Origin: Candidatus Marispirochaeta associata
GTDB lineage: Bacteria > Spirochaetota > Spirochaetia > JC444 > Marispirochaetaceae
Direction of reading: 5' to 3'
Length of the DNA: 64,000 bases
Assembly: GCA_001749745.1 (NCBI GenBank)
Contig: JWTM01000424.1
Span: 62,001-126,000, forward strand
The notes beneath the pieces are model-generated. The model was not told the DNA's origin. It searched no databases and was given only the letters and a program-made list of their open reading frames with translations. Positions 23,938 to 33,259 of the stretch are shown here, in pieces. The translations under genes were made by a program, and so were the position numbers. Within the stretch, counting starts at the first letter, position 1, and each line of letters opens with the position of its first letter.

Positions 23938-24789
23938 ATGACTACCCTCGTGAATGATTTTGTCATCGAAGAGGAGAACTTTCTCTTTGTCTTAGAATCT
24001 AGTCATAAAACCGATTTTTCAATGCAGTTTCATCGGCACAACTTCTTTGAATTAGCATTCGTGATGGCCGGATTAGGAACGAGTCAAAGACTGGAAGGCG
24101 AGGAAATTTACGAGGAACCTCTCGTACGAGATACTATTCTCCTCTGGGATGGGCGTCGGCCGCACCGTGCTGTGGACGCAACTGGCGATCCACTGCGACA
24201 AATCATAATTATCTTCGATTCTGTGTACCTACAGAGGATGAGAAATGCCGACATAGTGATCTCCCAACTAGAACTGCACAATCCGATCATAATCCAGAAC
24301 CATCTGTTAGTTGAAAAACTTAAACCCTACCTGCGGGAGATCCTCTATGAGACCTATACCCACAGCATTGGGAGAGAGTCAATTATGTTCGCATCACTCT
24401 CCAGCATTCTGATGCATTTAATCCGGGAGATACACACCAATAAGTGCTATACCGAAGTACTGCATGATAAACGTATCCGCAAGGCAGTCAATTATATCCA
24501 TAAAAACTATTATCTCTCTCTTAAGTTGAATGAGATCGCCGGAATCTGCAATCTTTCCGCCCGTCATTTCTCTGATTTATTTAAGCAGGAGACAGGGAAA
24601 TCTTTTACCCAGTACATTCACTGGTATCGAATACAACGAGCAAAGGAATTTCTCACCACTAGCAGTCGTTCCATAACCGATATCGCCTTTGAGGTCGGAT
24701 ATGACGATGTATCATATTTTACTAAAAGATTCAAAAAAGAGGAAAACCTTACCCCGCGAGAGGTTCGTCTCTCCGGGCATACTGTTTAA
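23938..24789 (+). CDS. AraC-family transcriptional regulator
   Basis: 283 residues. The N-terminal cupin sensor domain (about residues 25-150) has MQFHRHNFFELAFVMAG and ILLWDGRRPHRA. The C-terminal part has two helix-turn-helix motifs: LSLKLNEIAGICNLSARHFS with FKQETGKSFTQYI, and SITDIAFEVGYDDVSYFTKR with LTPREVR. It is likely a sugar-responsive activator. It stands divergent from the desaturase-UroD-SDR-uxuA genes and upstream of the TRAP transporter, so either or both may be its targets. Leaderless start as described for the promoter. A hairpin without a clear T tract follows (GCGGTTT/AAACCGC, 24800-24823). Confidence 0.9.
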   Translation: MTTLVNDFVIEEENFLFVLESSHKTDFSMQFHRHNFFELAFVMAGLGTSQRLEGEEIYEEPLVRDTILLWDGRRPHRAVDATGDPLRQIIIIFDSVYLQRMRNADIVISQLELHNPIIIQNHLLVEKLKPYLREILYETYTHSIGRESIMFASLSSILMHLIREIHTNKCYTEVLHDKRIRKAVNYIHKNYYLSLKLNEIAGICNLSARHFSDLFKQETGKSFTQYIHWYRIQRAKEFLTTSSRSITDIAFEVGYDDVSYFTKRFKKEENLTPREVRLSGHTV

Positions 24790-24985
24790 AAACGATTTCG
24801 CGGTTTTCTACCATAGAAACCGCCGTATTCTTTGAGCGCGCGAAGCTTAAACTCCTGTATCCTAGAAACTGATAAGACTTATTTTCATTTACAATCTGCA
24901 ATATCCGCAGTAAGCTGAATGTTAGCAAGTTTTTATCATAAAACTAGTGGATTCGTATGAATCTAAATCGAAAAAGGAGTATTCA

Positions 24986-26002
24986 GTGCAAAAAAATCTA
25001 CGTCTGATGCTGTCTCTCTTTGTCCTCGTAGGGTTGATCATGGCGCCTCAGCTGTTTGCCGGCGGAGCTCAGGAAGGTGCGGAAGGTTCCGCTAAGCCTG
25101 ACTCAATCAAGATGTTTATAGCCGGGACCAGCGGTGCCGAAGATACCCAGTCCATGGGTCACTTCGAGTTCGAGAAGCGACTTGAAGCCGCTTCCGACGG
25201 AGTCTTCGATGTTGAAGTCAAGATCAACGCCGTAATGGGCGAAACTGACGATGTAACCGAACAGGCGATCGAGGGCGTGCCCGTTGTCAACGCAACCGAT
25301 CCCGGTCGGATTGCAGCGTACGTTCCCGAATACGGTCTGATTCAGATGCCGTATCTACTTCCTGATTATACCTATCTGAATGAGATCATGAAAACCGATC
25401 TCTACAAGAAATGGGAGAAAGAGTTCGAAGCGAAAGGCATCAAACTGGTCACCTCCAATGGTTATTCTGGTGTTCGTAGCTGGGTAACCGACTTCCCGGT
25501 TCGCGAACCCGCAGACCTCAAAGGCGTCAAGATAAGAACAATCGGCAGTCCGCTTTTCGTTAATTCCGTGAACGCCATGGGTGCTATTGCAACCGCTATA
25601 CCTTGGGCCGAGACCTATCAAGCCATCGAGCAAGGGGTTGTCGACGGATGTGAAGCTCAGATTCCCGGTATCTATTCTATGCGCTTCTATGAAGTCAGTA
25701 GTCATATCAGTCTTTCAGAGCACTTCACCCTTATTGCATCGATGGTAACCGGCACGAAGTTTTTCAACTCCCTGCCTGCCGAGTATCAGACCATGATGAT
25801 GGATGTGGCCTACGAAACCTATAAGGATAACCAGGATATAGTTGTATCCAAATCCAAGGACTACATCAAAGAAATGGAAGCAGAAGGCGTTACTGTTCTT
25901 GAAATCGACAAAACCCCCTTTATCGAAGCCGTACAGCCGGTTTATGAAGAGATGGGTTTCGCCGAACTCAAGGATGAACTCTACGCCGAGCTTGGTCTTT
26001 AG
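24986..26002 (+). CDS. dctP: TRAP transporter solute-binding protein DctP
   Basis: Periplasmic binding protein of a TRAP transporter, 338 residues. A signal peptide (LRLMLSLFVLVGLIMAPQLFA, cleaved before GGAQEG) leads into a DctP fold with DLKGVKIRTIGSPLFVN (the Arg that binds the substrate carboxylate), AIPWAETYQAIEQGVVDG and EVSSHISLSEHF. The start is GTG 24986, chosen for AAGGAG at 24974-24979 and because it begins the signal peptide; an upstream in-frame ATG at 24947 would add 13 charged residues. TRAP proteins usually carry organic acids, and the setting suggests a uronate or aldarate. A hairpin separates it from dctQ, which would favour excess binding protein. Confidence 0.9.
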   Translation: MQKNLRLMLSLFVLVGLIMAPQLFAGGAQEGAEGSAKPDSIKMFIAGTSGAEDTQSMGHFEFEKRLEAASDGVFDVEVKINAVMGETDDVTEQAIEGVPVVNATDPGRIAAYVPEYGLIQMPYLLPDYTYLNEIMKTDLYKKWEKEFEAKGIKLVTSNGYSGVRSWVTDFPVREPADLKGVKIRTIGSPLFVNSVNAMGAIATAIPWAETYQAIEQGVVDGCEAQIPGIYSMRFYEVSSHISLSEHFTLIASMVTGTKFFNSLPAEYQTMMMDVAYETYKDNQDIVVSKSKDYIKEMEAEGVTVLEIDKTPFIEAVQPVYEEMGFAELKDELYAELGL

Positions 26003-26031
26003 ATTAGCTTAGCGAAATACACAATGAAATC

Positions 26032-26068
26032 CGGCAGGTCTCTGTGAAAACAGAGGCTTGCCGTTTTT
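26032..26068 (+). terminator. Hairpin/attenuator between dctP and dctQ
   Basis: CGGCAGGTCTCTG pairs with CAGAGGCTTGCCG around a short A-rich loop (26032-26063), followed by five T residues (26064-26068). It lies between the binding-protein gene and the permease genes, so it probably reduces read-through and protects the dctP message. Confidence 0.7.
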
Positions 26069-26089
26069 CAGAATGAGATCAGGAATAGA

Positions 26090-26590
26090 ATGAAGAAGCT
26101 ATACGACACGTACTGCAGATGGGAAGAAGTTATCACCGGCATAATCTTTGTATTGATTGTCGCCCTTGTATTTCTGGCAGCCTTCTTCCGACTTTTCGAC
26201 AGACCCCTGGTGTGGGCGAATGATATCGCCAAGTTACTTTTCGCATGGGCTGCGCTCTTGGGTGCCGATGTAGCTATGCGCTATTCACGACTGGTAGGAG
26301 TCGACTTCCTGGTGAAGAAGCTGCCCTTGCGAACAGCAAAATTCCTGCGCATTATCGTTTTCTCGATTATCATCGTTCTTCTCTGCTCTTTTGTCTATTT
26401 CGGTGTACGCCTCAGCATATCAAGCTATGACCGCAGTTTCCAAACACTCTCATTTCTCAGTTACTCTCTTGTTACAGCATCGCTGCCCGTAGCTTCGTTG
26501 CTCATGATTTTGACAGCAAGTGTCAAGATTGGACGGATAGTAATTAATTTTAACAATGATGAATATGATATTTACCGAGACAAAAGATAA
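26090..26590 (+). CDS. dctQ: TRAP transporter small permease DctQ
   Basis: 166 residues with four hydrophobic helices (about 15-35, 45-65, 85-108, 125-145). A conserved-type stretch, FRLFDRPLVWANDIAKLLFAWAALLGADVAMR, lies after the first helix (given here as pieces FRLFDRPLVW and LLFAWAALLGA). It forms the membrane complex with DctM and links it to the binding protein. It lies 87 bases after dctP, beyond the hairpin, and 40 bases before dctM, whose ribosome site is clear. Confidence 0.88.
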   Translation: MKKLYDTYCRWEEVITGIIFVLIVALVFLAAFFRLFDRPLVWANDIAKLLFAWAALLGADVAMRYSRLVGVDFLVKKLPLRTAKFLRIIVFSIIIVLLCSFVYFGVRLSISSYDRSFQTLSFLSYSLVTASLPVASLLMILTASVKIGRIVINFNNDEYDIYRDKR

Positions 26591-26630
26591 AAATTACATC
26601 ACCAAGGCGCCGGATTGAGGAGAGACAGAA

Positions 26631-27914
26631 ATGACATTGCTAGTAGTAGTCTTTTTTGGTTTATTGATAATCAATATGCCGATTGGCTTTACCATAGGAT
26701 TAGCCGGTACGGCATTTTTTCTTACCAATGACTTTATTCCTTTTCCGATTACCATTCAGCGAGTAGTCGCTCAAACTCAATCCATAGCTTTCTTGGCCGT
26801 TCCGTTTTTTATTTTTGCCGGAAACCTAATGAACAAGACAGGAATCACCGTTCGGCTACTCCGCTTCGCTTCCTTGCTAACGAGAAGAATGGCCGGCGGC
26901 ATGGCTCAGGTCAATGTCGTCCTCAGTACCATGATGGGGGGTGTCTCCGGCTCCGCAGTCGCCGATGCATCCATGCAGGCCCGCATTCTTGGCCACAACA
27001 TGGTAAAGCAAGGGTATCCTCGAGGTTATACCGCTGGAATAACATGCGTTTCGGCTCTTATAACCGCCACAATTCCCCCCAGCCTTGGCTTAATTCTCTA
27101 CGGCTTCGTGGGCGAGGTCTCGATCGGACGACTATTCGTAGCTGGAATTGTTCCGGGTATCCTTATGATGTCCTTTCTCATGGTTACGGTTTCTTTAACC
27201 TCTCGCATTCACCACTACGACATGCCCGATCCCAATGCAGAAAAGGTAACCTTTCGAGAGATTCTCCATGATTTGAAGGATTCTTTTTGGGCTCTCTTAT
27301 TTCCGGTTATATTGATAGTTGGTATTCGTTTCGGTGTGTTCACCCCTTCGGAAGCCGGCGCTTTCGCCGTGGTGTATGCTCTGTTTATCGGAAAATTTGT
27401 CTACAAGGAGCTAACCTGGGAGAACTTTAAAGAGGCACTCAAGGATTCGTTCATTGATAACGGTGCCATTATCCTGATAATTGCCCTCTCCGGCATCTTT
27501 GGTTACGCCCTTTCTCTGGAGAATGTACCTGGACAAATCGGATCTGCCCTGGTCGTTATTACAGAGAATCCTCAACTCATGCTGATCATAATCGTTCTTT
27601 TCCTGGTTGTCGCCGGAATGTTTATAGACAGTAATGTAAGTGTCCTTCTTCTGACGCCGATATTTCTTCCGGTAATAAAAAAGGTAGGTATAGATCCGGT
27701 TCATTTTGGAATTCTTATGATGACGATCGTTACCATGGGAACGATGACACCGCCGGTGGGAACTGCGATTTATACAGTGAGCCAGATTCTTGATGCTCCG
27801 CTGGATGAGTTCATTAAGGAATCTTTTCCGTTTTACCTGGCGGTTATTGCCCTAGTCCTGGTTATGATTTTTATTCCCCGGGTCATCATGTTCCTTCCGA
27901 ATCTCGTCTACTAA
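26631..27914 (+). CDS. dctM: TRAP transporter large permease DctM
   Basis: 427 residues, twelve or so hydrophobic segments, the family length. The ion-coupled transport subunit imports the substrate with sodium or protons. Family stretches: IINMPIGFTIGLAG, FLAVPFFIFAGNLMNKTG, MMGGVSGSAVADAS, ITATIPPSLGLILYG, FTPSEAGAFAVVYAL and MGTMTPPVGTAIYTVSQI. Ribosome site GAGGAGA before ATG 26631. Last of the TRAP genes; the ABC ATPase gene follows after only 21 bases on the same strand and may be co-transcribed. Confidence 0.92.
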   Translation: MTLLVVVFFGLLIINMPIGFTIGLAGTAFFLTNDFIPFPITIQRVVAQTQSIAFLAVPFFIFAGNLMNKTGITVRLLRFASLLTRRMAGGMAQVNVVLSTMMGGVSGSAVADASMQARILGHNMVKQGYPRGYTAGITCVSALITATIPPSLGLILYGFVGEVSIGRLFVAGIVPGILMMSFLMVTVSLTSRIHHYDMPDPNAEKVTFREILHDLKDSFWALLFPVILIVGIRFGVFTPSEAGAFAVVYALFIGKFVYKELTWENFKEALKDSFIDNGAIILIIALSGIFGYALSLENVPGQIGSALVVITENPQLMLIIIVLFLVVAGMFIDSNVSVLLLTPIFLPVIKKVGIDPVHFGILMMTIVTMGTMTPPVGTAIYTVSQILDAPLDEFIKESFPFYLAVIALVLVMIFIPRVIMFLPNLVY

Positions 27915-27935
27915 GAGTAGGATTGAACTGATTCG

Positions 27936-28871
27936 ATGCTGACTGTAACGGGTGTCTCGAAACGCTATGGCTCCGTTCAGGTCCTGCATGACATCAACTT
28001 TTCACTCCGCAAGGGAGAAATCGTTGGTCTGTTGGGGGTGAACGGGGCTGGCAAATCCACTACCATGAATATCATTTCCGGTTATTTTCCGCCGAGTTCC
28101 GGCAGCGTAAGCCTTGCGGGGCGTGATGTCGCAAAGGAACCGTTTTACTTCAAGCAGAACCTGGGTTACTTACCGGAAAACCCGCCGCTCTATTTGGATA
28201 TGACGGTAACCGAACAGCTCCGGTTTGTGTGTTCGGCTAAGCGTATACCTCGGGAGCAGGAGAAGGGCGAGATCTCCCGTGTCTGTCGTCTAAGCTCTAT
28301 TCATGATATTCGCAACAGAATAATCCGGACTATGTCGAAGGGCTACCGACAGAGGATTGGTTTGGCCCAAGCGCTTATCGGGAAACCGAGGCTCCTGATT
28401 CTCGATGAACCGACGGCGGGCCTGGATCCTCAACAGATTATCGAAATACGTGATTTAATCGATACGCTCAAGGCAGAACATACGGTTTTGCTGAGTTCAC
28501 ACATTCTTTCCGAGATCGCCGCCGTGGCTACACGGGTTTTAATCATGCACAAGGGCAGAATCATGGCCGACGAGACGGTAGGGAAACTTACCGGCTCCTC
28601 TGGAGAAAAACCGGTACTATTCTTGCGAGTGGACTGTGCAAGGCGGCTTATTGAAGAGCTCTTAGTTCAATTGCCGGAGGTTAAAAAGGTCGAGGTACGG
28701 GATTCTGTCGAACCTGGTTGTATAGATTGTGACATCCATCTTGCGGGGAAAGTAGATATCAGAAAAAACCTGACCGCCCTGCTGGCCAAGCATAATCTAT
28801 CGGTTATGGCAATGTCGCTGAAGAACCGCACTCTCGAGGACACCTTTATCGAAATAATTAGGAGAGGCTGA
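27936..28871 (+). CDS. ABC transporter ATPase (GldA-like)
   Basis: 311-residue ABC ATPase. Walker A GVNGAGKSTT, Q-loop in FYFKQNLGYLPENPPLY, signature MSKGYRQRIGLAQAL, Walker B LLILDEPTAGLDP and H-loop LLSSHIL. The C-terminal 80 residues form the extension typical of export-type ATPases of the GldA/CcmA/NatA kind. It is followed by one GldF-like permease, a GldG-like protein and a DUF4340 protein, a set found in many bacteria that do not glide; its cargo is unknown. The ATG is 21 bases after dctM, without an obvious terminator between. Confidence 0.88.
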   Translation: MLTVTGVSKRYGSVQVLHDINFSLRKGEIVGLLGVNGAGKSTTMNIISGYFPPSSGSVSLAGRDVAKEPFYFKQNLGYLPENPPLYLDMTVTEQLRFVCSAKRIPREQEKGEISRVCRLSSIHDIRNRIIRTMSKGYRQRIGLAQALIGKPRLLILDEPTAGLDPQQIIEIRDLIDTLKAEHTVLLSSHILSEIAAVATRVLIMHKGRIMADETVGKLTGSSGEKPVLFLRVDCARRLIEELLVQLPEVKKVEVRDSVEPGCIDCDIHLAGKVDIRKNLTALLAKHNLSVMAMSLKNRTLEDTFIEIIRRG

Positions 28872-28879
28872 ATAGGTCC

Positions 28880-29581
28880 ATGCAAGCCGTTTTTTTAAAG
28901 GAATTAAACCACTACTTTACCTCTTTCACTGGCTATATTTATCTCTCGATACAACTGCTTTTTTGCAGCCTTATCTTCACCTCTGGAAATCTCCTCTCGC
29001 AGAATAGCGATATAAAAAGCTTTTTTTCATCCGTGTTCGGCATACTCGTGTTCCTGATACCACTTCTGACTATGAGACAGTTCTCTGAAGAGAAAAAGAT
29101 GAAAACCCATCAATTACTTTTTACCCTGCCCCTCTCTACCGAGGGGATTGTTATCGGCAAGTATCTCGCGACTCTTACCGTTGCCGCAATAGGTCTGAGT
29201 TTCACGCTAATCGTCCCCTTCATTCTCGCCCTATATGGATCATTTCAACCCTTTGTGACCTTAGGTAACTACACCGGAATTCTCCTACTACTAAGTGCAG
29301 TTATATCCCTAGGCCTCTTTGTCTCTTCGCTGAACGAGAACCAGGTAATTTCCGCAATTGTCTCCTATGCTGTGATACTTTTTCTTTGGTTGATGGATAG
29401 TCTTGCGCCCCTTTTATTTGGAGGGAAAATGACATTGTCGATTAATACCTTCTCTCTGCGACAAAATTACCTCGAGTTCACATTCGGAATCTTCAATCCC
29501 TCCGCAGTGATCTTCTATCTTCTGTTTTCCCTGCTGTTTTTATTCCTTACCGTAACCAGAATAGATTCGAGGAGACAGTGA
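28880..29581 (+). CDS. ABC-2-type permease (GldF-like)
   Basis: 233 residues with six predicted membrane helices. It begins MQAVFLKELNHYFTSFTGYI, typical of the GldF half of a Gld ABC exporter, and carries RQFSEEKKMKTHQLLFTLPL in the first cytoplasmic loop (the family's RxxSEEK-x-GT-x-ELL-like motif). It probably dimerises and works with the preceding ATPase; no separate second permease gene is present. Its stop overlaps the GTG start of the next gene. Confidence 0.82.
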   Translation: MQAVFLKELNHYFTSFTGYIYLSIQLLFCSLIFTSGNLLSQNSDIKSFFSSVFGILVFLIPLLTMRQFSEEKKMKTHQLLFTLPLSTEGIVIGKYLATLTVAAIGLSFTLIVPFILALYGSFQPFVTLGNYTGILLLLSAVISLGLFVSSLNENQVISAIVSYAVILFLWLMDSLAPLLFGGKMTLSINTFSLRQNYLEFTFGIFNPSAVIFYLLFSLLFLFLTVTRIDSRRQ

Positions 29582-30978
29582 GAACTATGGATGGTGGTCA
29601 TAGGACGAGATTAGTCTTCGTACTGTGCCTGTCTGCGGCAGTTTTTTCCGGCATCTTCATGGGCCGCCACCTGGTAGAGACCTTTTCGCTCAGGATCGAT
29701 TTAACGGAAAATAAACTATATAAGTTTGGGCCGACTACCAACGAGATTACCTCCGCCTTAGTGAACCCAGTTACAATTACCGTACTCAATAGTGAAGAAG
29801 AGTATGTCGTCATGTTGCGTGAAATACTTAGGAAGTACGCCTCCTTGAGCAACCTGATTGATCTTCGTTTTGTCGACCCTTACGAGAATCCTCTTCTAAT
29901 GGATCATTACTCTCAACAAGGGCTATCCGTAGAACTTAACGATATTATTGTCGAAGGAAGCTTCAGGCTTAAACGTTTCTCCATGGAAGATATGTACCTG
30001 ATGAATTCCGGACAAACTGAGATACGTGCCCTAAATGCTGAGCAGCAACTTACCAGTGCTCTAATCTATGTCAATGATCAATCTGTTTCGAAGGTCGGCT
30101 TCAGCGACGGACATAATGAACAGCCCTCCTCTTCACTTCTGAAACTCTTTGAGAATAATAACTTCGAAATCGCCCGGGGCAGCATCTCGCGGCTGATCCA
30201 AGATCAACCCTCAATTCTCGTTATTGCTGCCCCTTCTCGTGATTTTAGAAGGGATGAAGTTGAGCTGCTACAGAGATATCTAATGCAGGGAGGATCCGTT
30301 CTGGTCTTCATGGGACCGATGCTCAATCCCCTCGAAAATTTACAAGAATTGCTTGAGGAGTGGGGAATTATACTCGGAAGAGAGGTTGTCGTGGAACAGG
30401 AGGGCTACACTGGCAATAATCCTGTAAATATCGTTCCGATGTATGCTCCCCACGAGATTAATCGCTATTTCGTTGAGAATCGCGTATTTCTTACCATGCC
30501 ATCTACCCGTAGTCTCTACATTAACCCAGAGGCAGGTTCGGCGTACGACGTTCGGGCTGTACTGACTTCAACCCCTGGATCCTACGGCAAAAAAGGATTT
30601 CAGTTTAGCACTCCCGCACGAGAAGCCGGTGATGCAAGCGGCCCTTTTTATCTGGTTTTGTCTTCTCTTAGGAGAATAACTGAAAACAGTAAGCAGCATA
30701 ATGCAAAAATACTGGTAGCCGGAAGTCGAACTATCTATGCCGATGATCTACTCGGTTTTTCAAGTTATGCAAACGCCGATTTTCTCGTCCAGGCTATCAA
30801 CTGGTTACATGCAGATGAAACATCTATTTTTATTCCCGCCAAGAGCATCCAGCTTGCGCCTCTTAATATTGTATCATCCCAGGCCTTATTGATCGGAATT
30901 CTGATTTCCATTCCCCTCCCCCTATTAATCTTAACCATTGGGATTATCGTTGTTATTCGAAGGAAGCGACGAGTATGA
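29578..30978 (+). CDS. GldG-like ABC auxiliary membrane protein
   Basis: 466 residues, one helix near the N-terminus (about residues 12-28) and one at the C-terminus (about 438-461), with a large extracytoplasmic domain between. It has the family pattern: RIDLTENKLYKFGPTTNEI, VGFSDGHNEQPSSSLLKL (the GH-E site seen in GldG/ABC_transp_aux proteins), ILVIAAPSRDFRRDEVELL, RYLMQGGSVLVFMGP and NADFLVQAINWL. The start is GTG 29578 (GGAG at 29570) overlapping the upstream stop; ATG 29587 is the alternative. It probably forms a complex with the ATPase and permease. Confidence 0.8.
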   Translation: MRTMDGGHRTRLVFVLCLSAAVFSGIFMGRHLVETFSLRIDLTENKLYKFGPTTNEITSALVNPVTITVLNSEEEYVVMLREILRKYASLSNLIDLRFVDPYENPLLMDHYSQQGLSVELNDIIVEGSFRLKRFSMEDMYLMNSGQTEIRALNAEQQLTSALIYVNDQSVSKVGFSDGHNEQPSSSLLKLFENNNFEIARGSISRLIQDQPSILVIAAPSRDFRRDEVELLQRYLMQGGSVLVFMGPMLNPLENLQELLEEWGIILGREVVVEQEGYTGNNPVNIVPMYAPHEINRYFVENRVFLTMPSTRSLYINPEAGSAYDVRAVLTSTPGSYGKKGFQFSTPAREAGDASGPFYLVLSSLRRITENSKQHNAKILVAGSRTIYADDLLGFSSYANADFLVQAINWLHADETSIFIPAKSIQLAPLNIVSSQALLIGILISIPLPLLILTIGIIVVIRRKRRV

Positions 30979-32309
30979 ATTATCCCAGAGGATCACAAAT
31001 CTCCGCTTTGTTTTTATTCTTTTCATTGTCGACAATGTTTGTCGTCAACCAAATCGTTCCGGAAGGGTCTGCAGAGATCAGTGAAATCGAAGAGATTCAA
31101 CTGGTAAACGAGTATGTCGGTGATATAGCGGCAGTCGCGATTAATCACGGAGGGACGCGTTTCGGACTGATACACCAGCCGCCGCAGATCCTCCTCGAAC
31201 CGGCTCTTCCTGAAGTTGAACTCTCTCAGGAGGAGATGCAATCCTTTCTCTATCGCATATCCAAACTCAAAGCTATGGGAAAAATCGACCAACAGTCGGA
31301 ACTTATGGATTATGGACTCGATCCCCCTCGTTCTGTATGTACCGTTATCTTGCGGAACGGTGAGAAAATTCGCTTAGCTTTGGGGAATATTAATCCAGTT
31401 GGTGATAGTTCTTATTTAATCAAGGAAGGGAGCGAAGAGATCTACTTGTTGTCGAGCAGTGATTCTGCGCTCTTGACTGTAGCCCCCAAAGACTTTCGCA
31501 ACCGCCGTGTATTACCGCAGATCGAAATGAATGACTTAAATCGTATTCGTAGAATAAGTTTCGATCATGAATCGCCTGATTATAAGGATTTCATTATCGC
31601 CAGCAACGATAATTTTGAATTTAGGCTGCTTGAGCCCTTTGAGAGCTCCTTAGATTATGAGACCGTGCTGTCTAAAATTATCTTTCCACTGATATCTCTC
31701 AATCCAACTCGAATAGCAGAAACTAGTGAAATGCCCTCCGGAACAGGTTTCAGGATCTCGGTACTTTTTGGCGAGGAGACCTATAGCCTTCTGTTCAGAA
31801 AAGCAGAGGAATCCTGGTTTATTATGCGTGAAGACATCCAAAGAGTTTTCGAGATTGATAATGATGAAGTACCTTGGGATAATCTCCGATATCGGGAACT
31901 TCTGAACGAGAGTGTTTACCATGTAAACATCTCCCAAATAGACCGAATAGAAATCCGGGATTTATCGACGCCATATACCCTTGAGATTACCGGCAGATCC
32001 ACGGATATGAGTGGAAATCTAAACGGGAAACAACTGGAATACCCCGAGGTCATGGAGTTTTACACAACTCTATTTACCACGGGCATCGCCGAAATTATAG
32101 AAGGTACTGAGCGCGAAGAGACCATCACCAGACGAGAACCCGAGGTGACTATCAATGTCTATAAAAAGACCGGGGCCATCGATACCCTCGAGTTCTTTGC
32201 CCTCGGTGAAGAGGAATCCTTGGTAGCAATTAACGGGAAGGTTAACTTCGCAATATACAATACATTTCTTCAGACATTGATGGAGATGGTCTCAAGCACT
32301 GCTTCATAA
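30975..32309 (+). CDS. DUF4340-domain protein
   Basis: 444 residues. An N-terminal hydrophobic segment (about residues 8-25) acts as anchor or signal, followed by a repeated DUF4340 layout: LKAMGKIDQQSELMDYGLDPP, LALGNINPVGDSSYLI, IYLLSSSDSALL and later WFIMREDIQRVFEIDNDEV. Proteins of this family regularly follow GldG-like genes and are predicted to sit outside the inner membrane; molecular role unknown. Start ATG 30975 overlaps the upstream stop (ATGA). The last 40 bases overlap the end of the opposing UroD-fold gene. Confidence 0.75.
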   Translation: MNYPRGSQISALFLFFSLSTMFVVNQIVPEGSAEISEIEEIQLVNEYVGDIAAVAINHGGTRFGLIHQPPQILLEPALPEVELSQEEMQSFLYRISKLKAMGKIDQQSELMDYGLDPPRSVCTVILRNGEKIRLALGNINPVGDSSYLIKEGSEEIYLLSSSDSALLTVAPKDFRNRRVLPQIEMNDLNRIRRISFDHESPDYKDFIIASNDNFEFRLLEPFESSLDYETVLSKIIFPLISLNPTRIAETSEMPSGTGFRISVLFGEETYSLLFRKAEESWFIMREDIQRVFEIDNDEVPWDNLRYRELLNESVYHVNISQIDRIEIRDLSTPYTLEITGRSTDMSGNLNGKQLEYPEVMEFYTTLFTTGIAEIIEGTEREETITRREPEVTINVYKKTGAIDTLEFFALGEEESLVAINGKVNFAIYNTFLQTLMEMVSSTAS

Positions 32310-33259
32310 GCCCACTCATCCCAAAGGGGATTAACACCGATCCCCGGGAGATCAGGGTAATTCTTCACAATGAGGCATCCTTCGAAAATTCGGCACATGC
32401 GAAAGGTCTCTGAGCGAATAAACTCCCTGTCGCCTGTGGGCAGAACTTTCTGAATATCAACCGGGCTCCACAGGGCCACTTTACGCTTCCTGAATAGCCG
32501 CGCCAGATCTTCCATATCATAGAGGGCCGGCTGATCGAACTGGAAGGCCGAAACACCGCAATCGATTAAATCATCCAATATCTCACGATTTTGCCCGCAG
32601 CTGTGCAGCAAAACCTTCATTCCGTTTTCGTGGGCTAGATTCATCAATCGGGTATAGAGAGGCTTGAAATAGGATCTAAACATCTCCGGAGAGAAAAGCA
32701 AGCCTGTTTGCGTTCCCATGTCCTCACCTATAAAGACGGCGTCGGCTCCAGCCTTGGCTGCAGCAAGGATAAGCTGCTCATACATCTCGGCTACAATCCT
32801 ATGTAGCACGCGCAGTTCATCGGGGTAGAGCGCCATATCCAGCAGATAGACATCCAGTCTGCGCAGATAACGGGCATTATCGAACACCCAACCACCGATT
32901 CCCGCCACCTTATACTGATTACTCCTCGTATCTGCAGCGAAACCGGCTTTCAGCTGCTCCGCACTCTTATCGATATCGTAAAACGGAGCCGAGAAATCTT
33001 TCAGACAGCTCCAATCCTCAATCACCGCCTTGTATATTTCACCCTTTATGGGACCTTCCTTCATCCGGACCCAGATATTCCCCCATTTGTCATCGTAATA
33101 TTCACGGTTTCCTTGTTGCCAGCGTTTCTGTGTGTAACCTTCTGGGTCACCTACCCAGGCTATACACATATCGCTCCGACGTCCGTCTTCAAAGCAGAGG
33201 CCGACTCGTTCGGGAGCCGCATGGTCGAGATTTGACTGAATCACTTCTCTTGGGATCAT
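32270..33259 (-). CDS. Uroporphyrinogen-decarboxylase-fold protein (HxCG type)
   Basis: 329 residues, UroD/MtaA superfamily. It has MKVLLHSCGQNREILDDLI, in which H-S-C-G matches the zinc/thiol site of corrinoid- and CoM-linked methyltransferases, a FIGEDMGTQTGLLFSPEMFR segment and DCGVSAFQFDQPALYD. It could transfer a methyl group, but no corrinoid protein or partner methyltransferase is encoded in the window. It is third in a tandem of three UroD-fold genes. ATG 33259 overlaps the upstream stop by one base and has GGGAG at good distance; ATG 33262 is the alternative. Its last 40 bases overlap the convergent DUF4340 gene. Confidence 0.75.
   Translation of the reverse strand: MIPREVIQSNLDHAAPERVGLCFEDGRRSDMCIAWVGDPEGYTQKRWQQGNREYYDDKWGNIWVRMKEGPIKGEIYKAVIEDWSCLKDFSAPFYDIDKSAEQLKAGFAADTRSNQYKVAGIGGWVFDNARYLRRLDVYLLDMALYPDELRVLHRIVAEMYEQLILAAAKAGADAVFIGEDMGTQTGLLFSPEMFRSYFKPLYTRLMNLAHENGMKVLLHSCGQNREILDDLIDCGVSAFQFDQPALYDMEDLARLFRKRKVALWSPVDIQKVLPTGDREFIRSETFRMCRIFEGCLIVKNYPDLPGIGVNPLWDEWAYEAVLETISINV

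Noticed and set aside
24800..24823. Hairpin after the AraC gene as an intrinsic terminator
   Set aside because: The stem (GCGGTTT with AAACCGC) has a bulge and no T run follows, so it is not listed as a terminator.
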